A stretch of DNA of 64,000 bases from a virus. Below, piece after piece: positions 7,367-15,691 of the stretch. The translations under genes and the position numbers were made by a program. The notes beneath the pieces were generated by a model that had not been told where the DNA came from, did no database searches, and worked only from the letters and a program-made list of their open reading frames with translations. Position 1 is the first letter of the stretch. Every line of letters begins with the position of its first letter. The DNA lies in the IMG/VR virus record IMGVR_UViG_3300036939_000082, positions 62,001 through 126,000 of that record, one strand, 5' to 3'.

Positions 7367-8992
7367 TTAGTTCGCAGATAATTGTTTCAATTGGTGGACT
7401 TCATCTACAAGTGCATTTCGCTGAGGACCGATGATTTGTTCTCTTTCCATAACTGCTAGTTCTCCCATCGCCATCATCAACCGATCGCGCACCGCGTTTG
7501 GCTGTTGGCTTTCCTGTCCGGAAGCTTCGACTCCCACTATCGGCTGAGTGAACCTCGGGGGCGATCGGCGAGGATTGATTGTGCTAAGAATATCGTCTTT
7601 TAGTGGAGCAACTTGAGCTTGCACTTGGGCTTGTACCGCAGCGCCAATAGCTGCAATTAGCTGCTTTTGTTCTTCTTCTTTTTGAGCCGCCAAAGTTTGC
7701 GATTGAGCTGCGACGATAGATCTTTCCCGCTCTGCTTGAATGGTTTGCAGCATTTGTTCCTGAGAATTGACTGTTTCTGTCAGTTGCGCAATCCTAGCCG
7801 CTGCAAGTTCAGCTTCTTTGGCGCTAGCTGCCCTAATTTCTGCTAAGGTTGTTTGGAGTTCTCCGATCGCCCGTTCTAATTCCATATTTTCTTGTACTCC
7901 TTCTGTTAATTGGTTTTCTGTTGCAGATGCTGCGATTTCATCCATTGAAATTCGCGTCTTTTGATACGTTGCTCTATTCTTGAGCAAAATATTTGCGCCT
8001 AAAATTTCTAGGTTGGATAACTGAAAAACTTTTGAGTCATTCATCGGGACAATATTTCCAGATGCCTTTCCGTTTAGAGACATCCCTAAATTGTCTTGAT
8101 TGAGTACAATTGCTTTTACAGTATCTTTTTTGTTCCAATCGAACAAGTGTCCTTTGACAATAAAGTCTGAACCCTCTATTTCTGCTGAAGACATAATTCC
8201 AACGATTTTTTCATTAGCGTGTTTTAAAAAAGAATCGTCGGCATCAAGAGGCAGTCCGGGCGTGGAATTGACAAATTCCATTGCTTTTTCTGCCACGTCC
8301 CTAGGAATAAGCAAAGGATACGCAGAACCTTTTGACGGTGCCGTTTCCGAAGGTTCGTCAATCCTAAACAGCACTCCTTTTAAGGGCGTAGTGTTTGCGT
8401 TTGGATTGGAAGCTTCTAAAGTTTCTAGAGATTCAGCATCTACTTCGATCGCCCCTTCAAGAACTAGGGGTTCTTCAAGACCAAAAAGCAAATCTACATC
8501 CACTAACTCCGATGCAGAGTCTACTAGCTCAGAAGCAGATAGTTCGTTAGAGTTTTCGGCTTTAGCGCAATAAAGACCGCCGTGCATCATTCCAAAATCT
8601 TCTGGAATCGGATCGAGAGCGGAAGCTTCCAGCAATATTTCTTCCAAAGTGTCCTTAAAGTCGGAAACAATTGCAGGTACTCGATCTGCTGCATCGCGGG
8701 GATTCCGAAAAAGTCCAGAACACATAAATTCGAGATGGCTGAGCAACTGACGAAAATTGCTAAAGACAATTTCTCTTTTGTACCGTTCCCGAAGAGTCAT
8801 AGCTGCACCCGCTTCCAAGGTGTTTTCACCCTCAAAAACGTCTGGAACCCCTTCAAAAAGATTGCTTAAATCCGATGTAGAAATCGTGCCTGCGTCTATA
8901 AGCGTTTTCCCTAGATCTACAAACGCCTTTTTTAGGCGATCGCCGTTTAACTGAGATATTTGTTTTCCGACTGCGGTTAGTTCATGGTGCAT
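7367..8992 (-). CDS. Prohead maturation protease fused to scaffold
   Basis: A 541-residue protein. Residues of about 200-350 look like a phage prohead protease: LKHANEKIVGIMSSAEIEG is the His-containing strand region, and LGMSLNGKA sits where the family has its Ser strand. The region after about residue 355 is a long coiled coil rich in Glu, Gln and Ala, as expected for an internal scaffold. Protease-scaffold fusions that self-cleave after shell assembly are well known. The N-terminal 200 residues are acidic and of unknown role. Gene order portal, protease/scaffold, capsid is canonical. Confidence 0.75.
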   Translation of the reverse strand: MHHELTAVGKQISQLNGDRLKKAFVDLGKTLIDAGTISTSDLSNLFEGVPDVFEGENTLEAGAAMTLRERYKREIVFSNFRQLLSHLEFMCSGLFRNPRDAADRVPAIVSDFKDTLEEILLEASALDPIPEDFGMMHGGLYCAKAENSNELSASELVDSASELVDVDLLFGLEEPLVLEGAIEVDAESLETLEASNPNANTTPLKGVLFRIDEPSETAPSKGSAYPLLIPRDVAEKAMEFVNSTPGLPLDADDSFLKHANEKIVGIMSSAEIEGSDFIVKGHLFDWNKKDTVKAIVLNQDNLGMSLNGKASGNIVPMNDSKVFQLSNLEILGANILLKNRATYQKTRISMDEIAASATENQLTEGVQENMELERAIGELQTTLAEIRAASAKEAELAAARIAQLTETVNSQEQMLQTIQAERERSIVAAQSQTLAAQKEEEQKQLIAAIGAAVQAQVQAQVAPLKDDILSTINPRRSPPRFTQPIVGVEASGQESQQPNAVRDRLMMAMGELAVMEREQIIGPQRNALVDEVHQLKQLSAN

Positions 8993-9012
8993 TTTGGGTT
9001 TAAAAACAAATA

Positions 9013-9045
9013 GCCGAGAAACTACTGTGATAGTGGTTCCCCGGC
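9013..9045 (-). terminator. Leader hairpin before the protease/scaffold gene
   Basis: On the minus strand GCCGGGGAACCACTA pairs with TAGTAGTTTCTCGGC with minor mismatches, then TATTTGTTTTT. The ATG at 8992 follows about 20 bases after the hairpin. Confidence 0.6.
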
Positions 9046-9063
9046 GAAGGTGCGTGTGTCGTT

Positions 9064-10479
9064 TTAGAATAATTTTAATTGTACTCCATTAGTTTCGTCT
9101 ATGGAAGACCTCTTGGGTTTTCGTTGAGATTTGCGTCGAGTTCTGCCTTGAGCTTGCGGTGGACTTATGGGAAGTTCCATTGGTAATGTCGGAGGTTCCG
9201 CTGCAATTGCAGGAGGTTCTCCGGTCGCCCCCGGTTTTCCTTCAAAAAATTTATCCCCACCTTCTTCGCTTAAAGGTTTTTCACCGACGCGCCTTCTACT
9301 TTCGTCTTTCGTAATAATTCCGTTAGTGTACAGAGTGCTTGCTGTGTCAGCTTCCTCGCTTTCTTTTCTCGGTTCCGTGTCAGTCAGCGTCAAGGTGTAC
9401 CCAGGAGCATAAAAGTCGATTACTTTGATGTTTAAATTTTCAATTACGCAGGTGGCGATCGGCAAGATTGCATCTTGAAACGTCAAGTCCGCTGCAGGTC
9501 CCATCGTCGATCGGTTGTCGTGGGGGTCAATTCCGTAATCGCGTTTCGACAGTCCAAACTCGATCGCGATCAACCCAGCCAGATAGTCGGAAAATTTCAA
9601 AAACAGCTCTTCGTCGTTTTTGGCTCCAAATTTTATGACATCTACTTTGCCTGCTAAGATTGGAACCTCTCCAGATCCTACAACGTGAACCTTCCAATAG
9701 TCTCGAAACGGTTGCAATTCGTCGTGAGTGGCATTTTCAACTGTGATCATGTAATCCCGTACCGGATTGTTCACTATCCGACTTTGATAGTTATCGAGAT
9801 CTAGCCATGTAGTTAAGCGTTCGTAGGCGCAAGCTACCGGAGATGGCGGAAACAATTCGTTACTCGCAGATCGGTTTTGAATTAAGAAAAGATTTTTGCT
9901 GAGAATCGGTATCCAGTTATTGTCGTCTAAATAATGATAAGAACTTCTGTCTTGGTTTTGGCAGTACCAAAACTTGGGGTCTATACCTTCCCTAGACGCA
10001 TCCCAATTTTTATCTAGGTGAACTTTTTCCGGTGGAACCGCCCACAGCCAAAAGGGTTGAAATCCTTCGGTTCCCGGTTGCCTTTCTACCGCTGCAACGC
10101 CCATAACTAAGATATCCCGGATTATTGCTTTGACGAAACTGCTGTACAAGTCGTGTTCCGCATTGTTCGGTTGGCTCAGCGCCTTAGTTAATTCGAGCGT
10201 TTTTTTTCGAGCGCCTTCGTCATCGCTCAGTTCTTCTGGCGGGGCGATCGTCCACGGCATCGCCACAACAGCATTCGAGATCCGCTCGATCGCCCGCGAA
10301 AACAAAGTCTTTTTGGAAATCGATCTCAATTTTTGGGGACTCACCGGATCGCAGTTGAGCGATTTATTAAAGTGACCCACTGGATTGAAATACTCCGAGG
10401 CACTATATAATGAGGCAATGGCGCGTTGCTGATACTGAAAATCTGGAACGGGCGATCGGGTTAAGCTGTTTGGAACCAT
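9064..10479 (-). CDS. Portal protein
   Basis: A 471-residue protein with the layout of SPP1/HK97-type portals: N-terminal clip and wing segments, a central FGLSKRDYGIDPHDNRSTM stretch around the crown/stem region, and a C-terminal LYTNGIITKDESRRRVGEKPLSEEGG segment that matches the usual 'thinking ahead' portal tail motif. It forms the dodecameric DNA channel and packaging-motor dock. The C-terminus is Pro-rich and then Lys/Arg-rich. It is the first gene of the leftward head block. Confidence 0.75.
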   Translation of the reverse strand: MVPNSLTRSPVPDFQYQQRAIASLYSASEYFNPVGHFNKSLNCDPVSPQKLRSISKKTLFSRAIERISNAVVAMPWTIAPPEELSDDEGARKKTLELTKALSQPNNAEHDLYSSFVKAIIRDILVMGVAAVERQPGTEGFQPFWLWAVPPEKVHLDKNWDASREGIDPKFWYCQNQDRSSYHYLDDNNWIPILSKNLFLIQNRSASNELFPPSPVACAYERLTTWLDLDNYQSRIVNNPVRDYMITVENATHDELQPFRDYWKVHVVGSGEVPILAGKVDVIKFGAKNDEELFLKFSDYLAGLIAIEFGLSKRDYGIDPHDNRSTMGPAADLTFQDAILPIATCVIENLNIKVIDFYAPGYTLTLTDTEPRKESEEADTASTLYTNGIITKDESRRRVGEKPLSEEGGDKFFEGKPGATGEPPAIAAEPPTLPMELPISPPQAQGRTRRKSQRKPKRSSIDETNGVQLKLF

Positions 10480-10492
10480 ATCAAAAAAAAAT

Positions 10493-10517
10493 ACCGCAAT
10501 CTGTAGGGACTCCGGCT
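10493..10517 (-). terminator. Leader hairpin before the portal gene
   Basis: On the minus strand CCG-AGTC pairs with GATT-CGG around a short loop and runs into nine T residues. The ATG follows only four bases after the T-tract, so no promoter or normal Shine-Dalgarno sequence fits between. Confidence 0.55.
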
Positions 10518-10614
10518 AGGAAAAATATTTAATTTTATGACTCTTGATTCGATCGCCCGCAGAGCGTCGCCCGCAGTTATTTACGGTCGCGATATTCCGA
10601 GGAAATCAAATAAA

Positions 10615-10806
10615 ATGAGTATCTACAACGATACCCTGATTCCTTACTTTTTGCTCGAAAATTCGGGGGAGCCTCGGAACTTCCGGGAATTCTTGATCCA
10701 GAACGAGGTTGGTTCTGTATTTGAAGAGATGTATCCGGGGATGGAAGTCAAGGTTCAGCGGGGGGGTGATCGGGGGGGTGAGTTCCTGCGTCACCCGGAA
10801 GCTTGA
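10615..10806 (+). CDS. Possible small protein
   Basis: A 63-residue frame read from ATG 10615, which is preceded by A-rich sequence. A longer reading from 10537 would start in HIP1-rich DNA that looks non-coding. The product is acidic and unfamiliar. The frame ends near a G-rich run, so it may be a remnant or chance. It is kept because the reverse frame is no better and the next plus-strand gene is convincing. Confidence 0.35.
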   Translation: MSIYNDTLIPYFLLENSGEPRNFREFLIQNEVGSVFEEMYPGMEVKVQRGGDRGGEFLRHPEA

Positions 10807-10923
10807 TTTTTTTTACAAAATTGTAGGTTTTTCCAAGACAATTGTTGGTTCTATACAAAATCGCGTTGTTTCTTGCAAGCAATAATATACAATAAAATCA
10901 TCAACTGTCGTTACGGGTAAAGT

Positions 10924-11295
10924 ATGGCTTCAAAATCGATTAACCAAACTACTTCAATTTTGGGATTTTTTGGATTTATAGCTTTGTTGTTGGCGATCGC
11001 GTTTGTACTTTGGTTTATCCCTAATTACAATGTGTACAGCTCCGAGCAAGACGGAAGGGCAGCGCTAGCCCGTGCAGAATACTCAAAAAAAGCACAAGTG
11101 CAAGATGCAATGGCTAAACTGGAGTCTGCAAAGTATATTGCGGAATCAGCAAAATTAATTGAGTCGTCGCTAACTCCAGGATACTTGCAATACTTGCGGA
11201 TTCAAATGCAAGAGCAAGTAGGAGAACGCAATCCCAGTGCAGTGTATTTTTTCGACGGAAATAGCAGCGATCGAATAGTTGTTCCCGCAAAATAA
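10924..11295 (+). CDS. Single-pass membrane protein resembling an SPFH C-terminal helix
   Basis: A 123-residue protein. Residues 12-34 (ILGFFGFIALLLAIAFVLWF) are one membrane segment. They are followed by an Ala/Lys/Glu-rich helix (ALARAEYSKKAQVQDAMAKL) and a LTPGYLQYLRIQMQEQ segment. In composition and order that resembles the C-terminal end of prohibitin/stomatin (SPFH) proteins, where the helix packs oligomers. The SPFH core itself is absent. It is transcribed away from the portal gene and ends at a 21-pair bidirectional terminator. A role in the host membrane during infection is an inference. Confidence 0.65.
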   Translation: MASKSINQTTSILGFFGFIALLLAIAFVLWFIPNYNVYSSEQDGRAALARAEYSKKAQVQDAMAKLESAKYIAESAKLIESSLTPGYLQYLRIQMQEQVGERNPSAVYFFDGNSSDRIVVPAK

Positions 11296-11313
11296 TTGCA
11301 ATTTGTTTACCCA

Positions 11314-11361
11314 AAAGAGAAGGGGCGATCGAATTACTATTCGATCGCCCCTTTCTCTTTT
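11314..11361. terminator. Bidirectional terminator between convergent genes
   Basis: About 20 nearly perfect base pairs (AAAAGAGAAGGGGCGATCGAA and its complement) with a short loop and T-runs on both sides. The stem contains CGATCG HIP1-type cores. Confidence 0.85.
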
Positions 11362-11370
11362 TGTATTAAT

Positions 11371-11706
11371 CTAGCAGATCTCTGCTAATACTTGCGACTT
11401 GAGTGTTTTTCCGTCAATAGGTCTTTCCCACCCAATATGCTTGTATTGTAAAGTGTGCAGAACACTTTCAAGCATAGTACACACGGACTTATATTCTTTA
11501 GCGTTGTTGTAGTACAACTTCAAGATACTTTTGTCTTGACCTCCTAAAGCGAGATTAACGCCATACTTAACAGTGTACCCAGGCATTGAAAATGCTTTTG
11601 ACATTTGTTCAAAAACTTCTTCGCTTATTCCATCTCGGAAAGCGCATTCAAGTAAACAACATGGCTCGTTTATTTCTACCACAACTTCATTGTTTGTGTT
11701 TTGCAT
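11371..11706 (-). CDS. Hypothetical protein, leftward moron
   Basis: A 111-residue protein read from the ATG at 11706, which follows an ACACACAAAACA leader like that of the plus-strand cassettes. An in-frame upstream extension would run through the promoter. The sequence is a mixed alpha/beta soluble domain with no family I recognise. It has its own promoter and a strong terminator and lies between the membrane protein gene and the tail block, so it is most likely a cassette insertion. Confidence 0.65.
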   Translation of the reverse strand: MQNTNNEVVVEINEPCCLLECAFRDGISEEVFEQMSKAFSMPGYTVKYGVNLALGGQDKSILKLYYNNAKEYKSVCTMLESVLHTLQYKHIGWERPIDGKTLKSQVLAEIC

Positions 11707-11718
11707 TGTTTTGTGTGT

Positions 11719-11747
11719 ATTATATACAATACGTTTATTATAACACA
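11719..11747 (-). promoter_or_regulatory. Promoter of the 11706 gene
   Basis: On the minus strand TGTGTT, 17 bases, TATAAT (plus positions 11719-11724). A second TATAAT-like hexamer lies slightly upstream. Confidence 0.55.
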
Positions 11748-11822
11748 CACAAAGAAGAATATAAACACAAAGCGCACAAATTTTTCGTTATTTTGACGCG
11801 AATCGATCGCCCGCCACACAAA

Positions 11823-12173
11823 TCAATCAAAAGTAGGCAAGCCGTCAGTTGGTACAGGCATATCGATAATCTTGATCGTGACAACCGACGGAGAGCCTAC
11901 GGTATTTGGTTCTGTCGCTAACAGTTGCAGAGTGAAAAATTCATCTCCTTCTACAAGGTAATCTTTTTTTGCAAATACTCGGACTACTTTGTGAGTTTCG
12001 TCAACAGCAAAAGAAAGAATTTGATTTATTGGAACGTAGTCTGTTTCTTTAGCACTCCTATTGCTGGTCGCAACTCGAACAGATGCAGGTCGAGAACTGT
12101 CGTGTCGAACTACGGGAACCTCGATCGACTCGCCTTCTCTGACTGAATAATTTACCTGGCGAAAAAAGAACAT
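11823..12173 (-). CDS. Calx-beta-like domain protein, tail-associated
   Basis: A 116-residue protein forming one Calx-beta domain: VREGESIEVPVVR, ATSNRSAKETDYVP and DYLVEGDEFFTLQLL follow the family pattern of a Gly-Asp turn, a GTA-x-DY motif (here SAKETDY) and a D..vE.dE.f strand. A second Calx-beta protein lies at 23440 on the other strand. In phages such beta-sandwich domains decorate tails or fibres and bind surfaces. It directly follows the lysozyme gene in the leftward tail block. Confidence 0.75.
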   Translation of the reverse strand: MFFFRQVNYSVREGESIEVPVVRHDSSRPASVRVATSNRSAKETDYVPINQILSFAVDETHKVVRVFAKKDYLVEGDEFFTLQLLATEPNTVGSPSVVTIKIIDMPVPTDGLPTFD

Positions 12174-12187
12174 TTAATTTTTTATCC

Positions 12188-12613
12188 TTAAGATAGAAAC
12201 AATCTTCGTTCCAAAACTCTTCGTCGAGTCAAACCCGGGACTTTTTGTTTACCGACTTTATCCCATCGCAACAATTGGTCGGCAGCTCCTTGATAATCCC
12301 CATCATTTAGCATTTTAAGCAAAGTAGATTCAAAAAATGCCCCAAAACCAACATTAAAAATAAAAGATACTAAAGCAGAATATTGATTTGCATTTAATTC
12401 CACCGTCACTAACGAGTCAACTGCGGATTGTGCGTCTTGCAAGTCTTCTAAAAGTAATTTTTCTGCTTCTAATTCCGTAATGACAGACCCTTCTACTGCG
12501 TTGCGAGTATGTCCGTAACCAATTGTCCAAATACCTGCAGAACAAAGATAAGCATTCAAGTGCAAGCCTTCAAAAGACTTAATTAGCTTTAGACCCGCAT
12601 CGTTGATTTTCAT
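12188..12613 (-). CDS. GH24 lysozyme (T4-type endolysin) with Asp-to-Cys change
   Basis: A 141-residue GH24 domain with the expected IKSFEGLHLNAYL...GIWTIGYGHT start and a C-terminal RRVLERRLF. It hydrolyses the beta-1,4 glycosidic bond of peptidoglycan. Glu15 is the catalytic acid and Thr30 matches the triad Thr. The position of the triad Asp (residue 24 in the E-x8-D-x5-T spacing) is Cys. No signal or SAR helix is seen, so release would need a holin or the protein is tail-borne. Its stop overlaps nothing, but its start overlaps the stop of the preceding gene by four bases. Confidence 0.85.
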   Translation of the reverse strand: MKINDAGLKLIKSFEGLHLNAYLCSAGIWTIGYGHTRNAVEGSVITELEAEKLLLEDLQDAQSAVDSLVTVELNANQYSALVSFIFNVGFGAFFESTLLKMLNDGDYQGAADQLLRWDKVGKQKVPGLTRRRVLERRLFLS

Positions 12614-12879
12614 AAAATACCTAAAATTTCAAAAGTAAATTCATTAAGCAACGGCGGTCTGCCAAAATGCAAAATCAATTCTTTACCTCGCAACAAACAA
12701 TCTGGTTCAACTACCTCGTCAAGACAGGTAAGCAATCTCCACGAAACAATAATTGCAAATGGCAAAATAAATTTAAATTTAGTTTTAACTCCATCGCCAA
12801 TTTTGACACATATTTTTTGCACTTTGTCAGGCGACTGTTCTGGAAGTGGCTTGAATGGAATAATTGTAATTTCTTCCAT
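12610..12879 (-). CDS. Stand-alone copy of a tail-fibre C-terminal domain
   Basis: An 89-residue protein read from the ATG at 12879. An upstream in-frame start would lie inside the terminator hairpin at 12901-12940. Its body (IGDGVKTKFKF ... LILHFGRPPLLNEFTFEILGI) aligns with the last 75 or so residues of the fibre gene at 14027 (LGDGAKTVFVV ... VEVTFGRPPALNSIAITIVGL) and more distantly with that at 12997. It is therefore a fibre head domain without a shaft, possibly an accessory adhesin or a remnant. Confidence 0.7.
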   Translation of the reverse strand: MEEITIIPFKPLPEQSPDKVQKICVKIGDGVKTKFKFILPFAIIVSWRLLTCLDEVVEPDCLLRGKELILHFGRPPLLNEFTFEILGIL

Positions 12880-12900
12880 GATTGTTTTTGATAAATACAC

Positions 12901-12940
12901 AAATAGCCTCACCGAGCGCGGGTGCAAAGTGAGGCTATTT
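12901..12940. terminator. Strong bidirectional hairpin between fibre genes
   Basis: AAATAGCCTCAC pairs perfectly with GTGAGGCTATTT around a 16-base loop. It would stop leftward transcription after the 12997 fibre and lies 21 bases before the start at 12879. Confidence 0.75.
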
Positions 12941-12996
12941 TCAAACGTTAGTTGAAATCCACGACCAAATTCTAGTCGGAGATTCTATGAAGAAAT

Positions 12997-13995
12997 TTAG
13001 CCCAAAAAAGGTTTTCTCATTCCCATGATTGACACTTCATAAGATCCTGCTGGCGGTGCCGCGCCGTCGAATTTGACGGTAACGCTGTTAAGGGCGTATT
13101 TTACGCCAACTTTCATTTCTTCGTTGTCGGAAAGCCGCATCACTTTCACAAATACCGTTTTTGTATTGTTCCACCCGTGAGTCACCAAAAATTCGGTGTC
13201 GGTACCGTTACCGATCGTCACGGACAATTCCTCCGGAATACCAAAAGCAGCTTTTGCCCCGGCAACAGAGTTAGCGCCCGTACCGCCTCTCTCGATCGCC
13301 ACACCCTGACCGTTCCACTGAGCTTCGGGGTTGGAGATATTCCCAACTGTCGTAATAGAGGTTTGACCTGGGTAGGTAGCGGCGATATCAATACCGGGAC
13401 CGGAAACGCTAACGCGATCGGCTGTACCGATCAGCGAAAGTACGTGGGCTGCGTCTAAGTCTAAACCGCCGCCAGCGACGGTAGTTTCATACGGCGAACG
13501 CGATCGAATGAACGTCAGATCGCTTGTATCCAGCACGATCGGATCGCGGGTTGTTAGCAACCACAAAGTGCGGTTGTCGAGGTCACCGCCAACAACAGGA
13601 ACAGCCATACCCGATGTAACTTCAGCGTCGGCGTCAGCGTCAGCAGCCCGCACCCAGGAACCTGCGGCAGCTACGTACAAGCCGTTTTCAGTTCTATCTG
13701 TTTGAGCTGTAAGCAGTACGCGATCGCCCGCAGCTAGCGCCGTTTCTTGAAGAGTCAGCAGTCCGCCCGCTGCGATATCGACGTTTTCAGTAGCAGCAAT
13801 TATGCAAGCGTCTTTAATGTCGAGGTTGTTTACCGCTGCTGCAAGCTGCGCTTCAAGAGCTGCAATTTGTCCGTTGAGATCTATTACAACATTGCTGACG
13901 CGATCGTTGCGGCAGGCTGAAGAGCCGTCAACAATAGAAGGATCGAGATTGGTAATTGTCAGGCCTTCGGCGTAGATCTTGCTACCTAATCGCAT
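12997..13995 (-). CDS. Tail fibre protein A
   Basis: A 332-residue protein. Residues 50-170 contain the phage fibre module with ALAAGDRVLLTAQTDRTENGLY and a following AGSWVRAADADADAEV, which is common in fibre shafts. The last 75 residues are the IGNGTDTEFLVTHGW...SIMG head domain shared with 12610 and 14027. It is a Gly/Ala-rich, beta-structured trimeric fibre by family knowledge. The N-terminus (MRLGSKIYAEGLTITNL) resembles those of other fibres here and probably attaches to the baseplate. Confidence 0.8.
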   Translation of the reverse strand: MRLGSKIYAEGLTITNLDPSIVDGSSACRNDRVSNVVIDLNGQIAALEAQLAAAVNNLDIKDACIIAATENVDIAAGGLLTLQETALAAGDRVLLTAQTDRTENGLYVAAAGSWVRAADADADAEVTSGMAVPVVGGDLDNRTLWLLTTRDPIVLDTSDLTFIRSRSPYETTVAGGGLDLDAAHVLSLIGTADRVSVSGPGIDIAATYPGQTSITTVGNISNPEAQWNGQGVAIERGGTGANSVAGAKAAFGIPEELSVTIGNGTDTEFLVTHGWNNTKTVFVKVMRLSDNEEMKVGVKYALNSVTVKFDGAAPPAGSYEVSIMGMRKPFLG

Positions 13996-14026
13996 TTAGT
14001 TGCTCCTTGTAAGTGAATAATTGTGG

Positions 14027-14848
14027 TTAATGGCGCAATCCGACGATGGTGATGGCAATACTGTTGAGAGCGGGAGGACGCCCAAAAGTAACTTCTACTC
14101 TGTTCTCGTCCAGCACTCGATTGGAAGGCTTCATGTATTTATTGAGTCCTCCAGTTAGATCGATAATGCTGGGTTCTTGAACGAACCGATTGTTCAATCC
14201 GTGAGTAACGACAAAAACTGTCTTTGCACCATCACCTAGGGGTGAGAAAATTATTTCTTCGGCTGCGCCCAAAAACTTGCGGACAGCTTCAGGGGTGTTA
14301 CCTCCCACACCCGCTCCCGAAATTTCAATTACACCCCGTGGTTCTTGTTTTTTGAAAATTAATGGAGTTTGATCTAAGACGATCGGATCTGGAGTTGTGA
14401 GCATCCAAAACCCTTTATTTGTGGCGTCTCCTCCCAGCACTTCGACTGTAAAGCCGAAAGTAAAATCTGCCGGATCGTTGGAGTCGTATGCTCTAATCCA
14501 AGTTCCAGAGCGAGCGACGTAGGGGCCGTTTTCGGCTGGATTTGTTTGAGCAGTCAATAAGACTCGCGAGTTCGCTGACAAGGTAACTCCCTGCTGCGGA
14601 GCCAACCCGCCTAAACCAATATTGAAGTGAGACGTGAGAGCGAGATCGCACGGAGCTTTCACATTTCTGTGATTCAGACCCATCATGCGAGATTCAATTG
14701 CTTTTAACTTTTCTTCAAACGCATCTTCGATTGCAGCAATTTGAGCGATTACAAAATCCCGGCGAACTGCGGAAGAAGGGTCTTCGCTTTCCTTTAACTC
14801 TACAATTGAATAATTATTAGCGTTTAAGTCGTCAACTATAACTGGCAT
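14027..14848 (-). CDS. Tail fibre protein B
   Basis: A 273-residue paralogue of fibre A: SANSRVLLTAQTNPAENGPYVARSGTWIRAYDSND matches its shaft module in overlapping pieces, and LGDGAKTVFVVTHGLNN begins the shared head domain. The N-terminal 50 residues contain a short coiled coil (IAAIEDAFEEKLKAIESRM) likely to trimerise the fibre. The gap to fibre A is 31 bases, and it is three bases from the upstream gene, so the fibres are co-transcribed. Two divergent heads suggest different receptors. Confidence 0.8.
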   Translation of the reverse strand: MPVIVDDLNANNYSIVELKESEDPSSAVRRDFVIAQIAAIEDAFEEKLKAIESRMMGLNHRNVKAPCDLALTSHFNIGLGGLAPQQGVTLSANSRVLLTAQTNPAENGPYVARSGTWIRAYDSNDPADFTFGFTVEVLGGDATNKGFWMLTTPDPIVLDQTPLIFKKQEPRGVIEISGAGVGGNTPEAVRKFLGAAEEIIFSPLGDGAKTVFVVTHGLNNRFVQEPSIIDLTGGLNKYMKPSNRVLDENRVEVTFGRPPALNSIAITIVGLRH

Positions 14849-14851
14849 ACA

Positions 14852-15250
14852 TTAATCAAATAGGTGTTCGACAGTCAATCTTTGATTTTCAATAGTCGTG
14901 GCGACGAGTTCAATTAAACTGCCCAATCGAAATTCTTTTTCAACAGCAAGACGAGATCGCGTTTCGCTGTCAAAAATTATTTTGTTGCGACAGTCGTTTA
15001 CAACTTCGATCGCCCACTGAATGTAGATTTCTAGCCATTTATCTCTTTTTTTTGCGTCGTCGAGCTGCTCAAAATCATTTTCAAGTTGTTTTGATTGAAG
15101 GGCGATCGTCGCTGCACTCAAAGCTAATATCGCTGACTGGGTATTTTCCTGAGTATCAGCAGATTGCTCGATAACGCCGTCAACGGAAGCGGTTATCCGT
15201 CCCAGACTTTCTTGAACTTTTTGAGCGAGGTTGTTGATCGCGCTTGTCAT
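14852..15250 (-). CDS. Hypothetical helical protein of the fibre operon
   Basis: A 132-residue, almost wholly alpha-helical and hydrophilic protein (about residues 1-75 are a likely coiled coil). It has no family I recognise. It is followed three bases later by fibre B. Helical partners of that size next to fibres can be assembly chaperones or connectors, but this is inference from position. A terminator-like hairpin precedes it. Confidence 0.6.
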   Translation of the reverse strand: MTSAINNLAQKVQESLGRITASVDGVIEQSADTQENTQSAILALSAATIALQSKQLENDFEQLDDAKKRDKWLEIYIQWAIEVVNDCRNKIIFDSETRSRLAVEKEFRLGSLIELVATTIENQRLTVEHLFD

Positions 15251-15278
15251 TGGATTTCCCCAAAACTAGACAAAAAAA

Positions 15279-15302
15279 CACCGAGACGGGTTGCCTCGGC
15301 GT
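15279..15302 (-). terminator. Leader hairpin before the 15250 gene
   Basis: On the minus strand CGCCGAG pairs with CTCGGTG and is followed by seven T residues. The ATG follows about 22 bases after the T-tract, with a GGGGA Shine-Dalgarno-like sequence between. Confidence 0.65.
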
Positions 15303-15334
15303 GAGTTGATTATTAAGTTTTTTTAAGGGTTTTA

Positions 15335-15691
15335 TTATAACTGACCCCCGTCGCTGTTGCAAGATGGGGCAGTTAACTGCCACTGCTGAACTTGATTTAG
15401 TATATTCAAAATAGAACCTGCTACAGCTCTATACTGTTCTACTGTAGCAGGTTTGCTCGCATTGTCAAGTTGTGCGATGTCCGGGGCAACAGAAGGAGAT
15501 GGCAGGCGATCGCCCACAATCATAGACGCTTTCTCGGCAGCAATTTGAGCTGCTGCCGCTCTGCGATTATACGCAATTCCTTGAAACAAGGATTGAATAA
15601 ACCGAGCCTCCATTCTTGCCATCTGCTCTTCTGGGGAGAGGGTAGACGGAAAAGAAAAATCTGTAGGATAAAATTCAAGATTTTCACGCAT
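15335..15691 (-). CDS. Hypothetical helical tail-block protein
   Basis: A 118-residue protein, mostly helical, with Ala/Gln-rich stretches (AYNRRAAAAQIAAEKASMI and a C-terminal amphipathic helix). Its start overlaps the stop of the preceding gene by eight bases, which indicates translational coupling. Composition and place suggest a structural or assembly partner of the tail appendages; no family is recognised. Confidence 0.6.
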   Translation of the reverse strand: MRENLEFYPTDFSFPSTLSPEEQMARMEARFIQSLFQGIAYNRRAAAAQIAAEKASMIVGDRLPSPSVAPDIAQLDNASKPATVEQYRAVAGSILNILNQVQQWQLTAPSCNSDGGQL

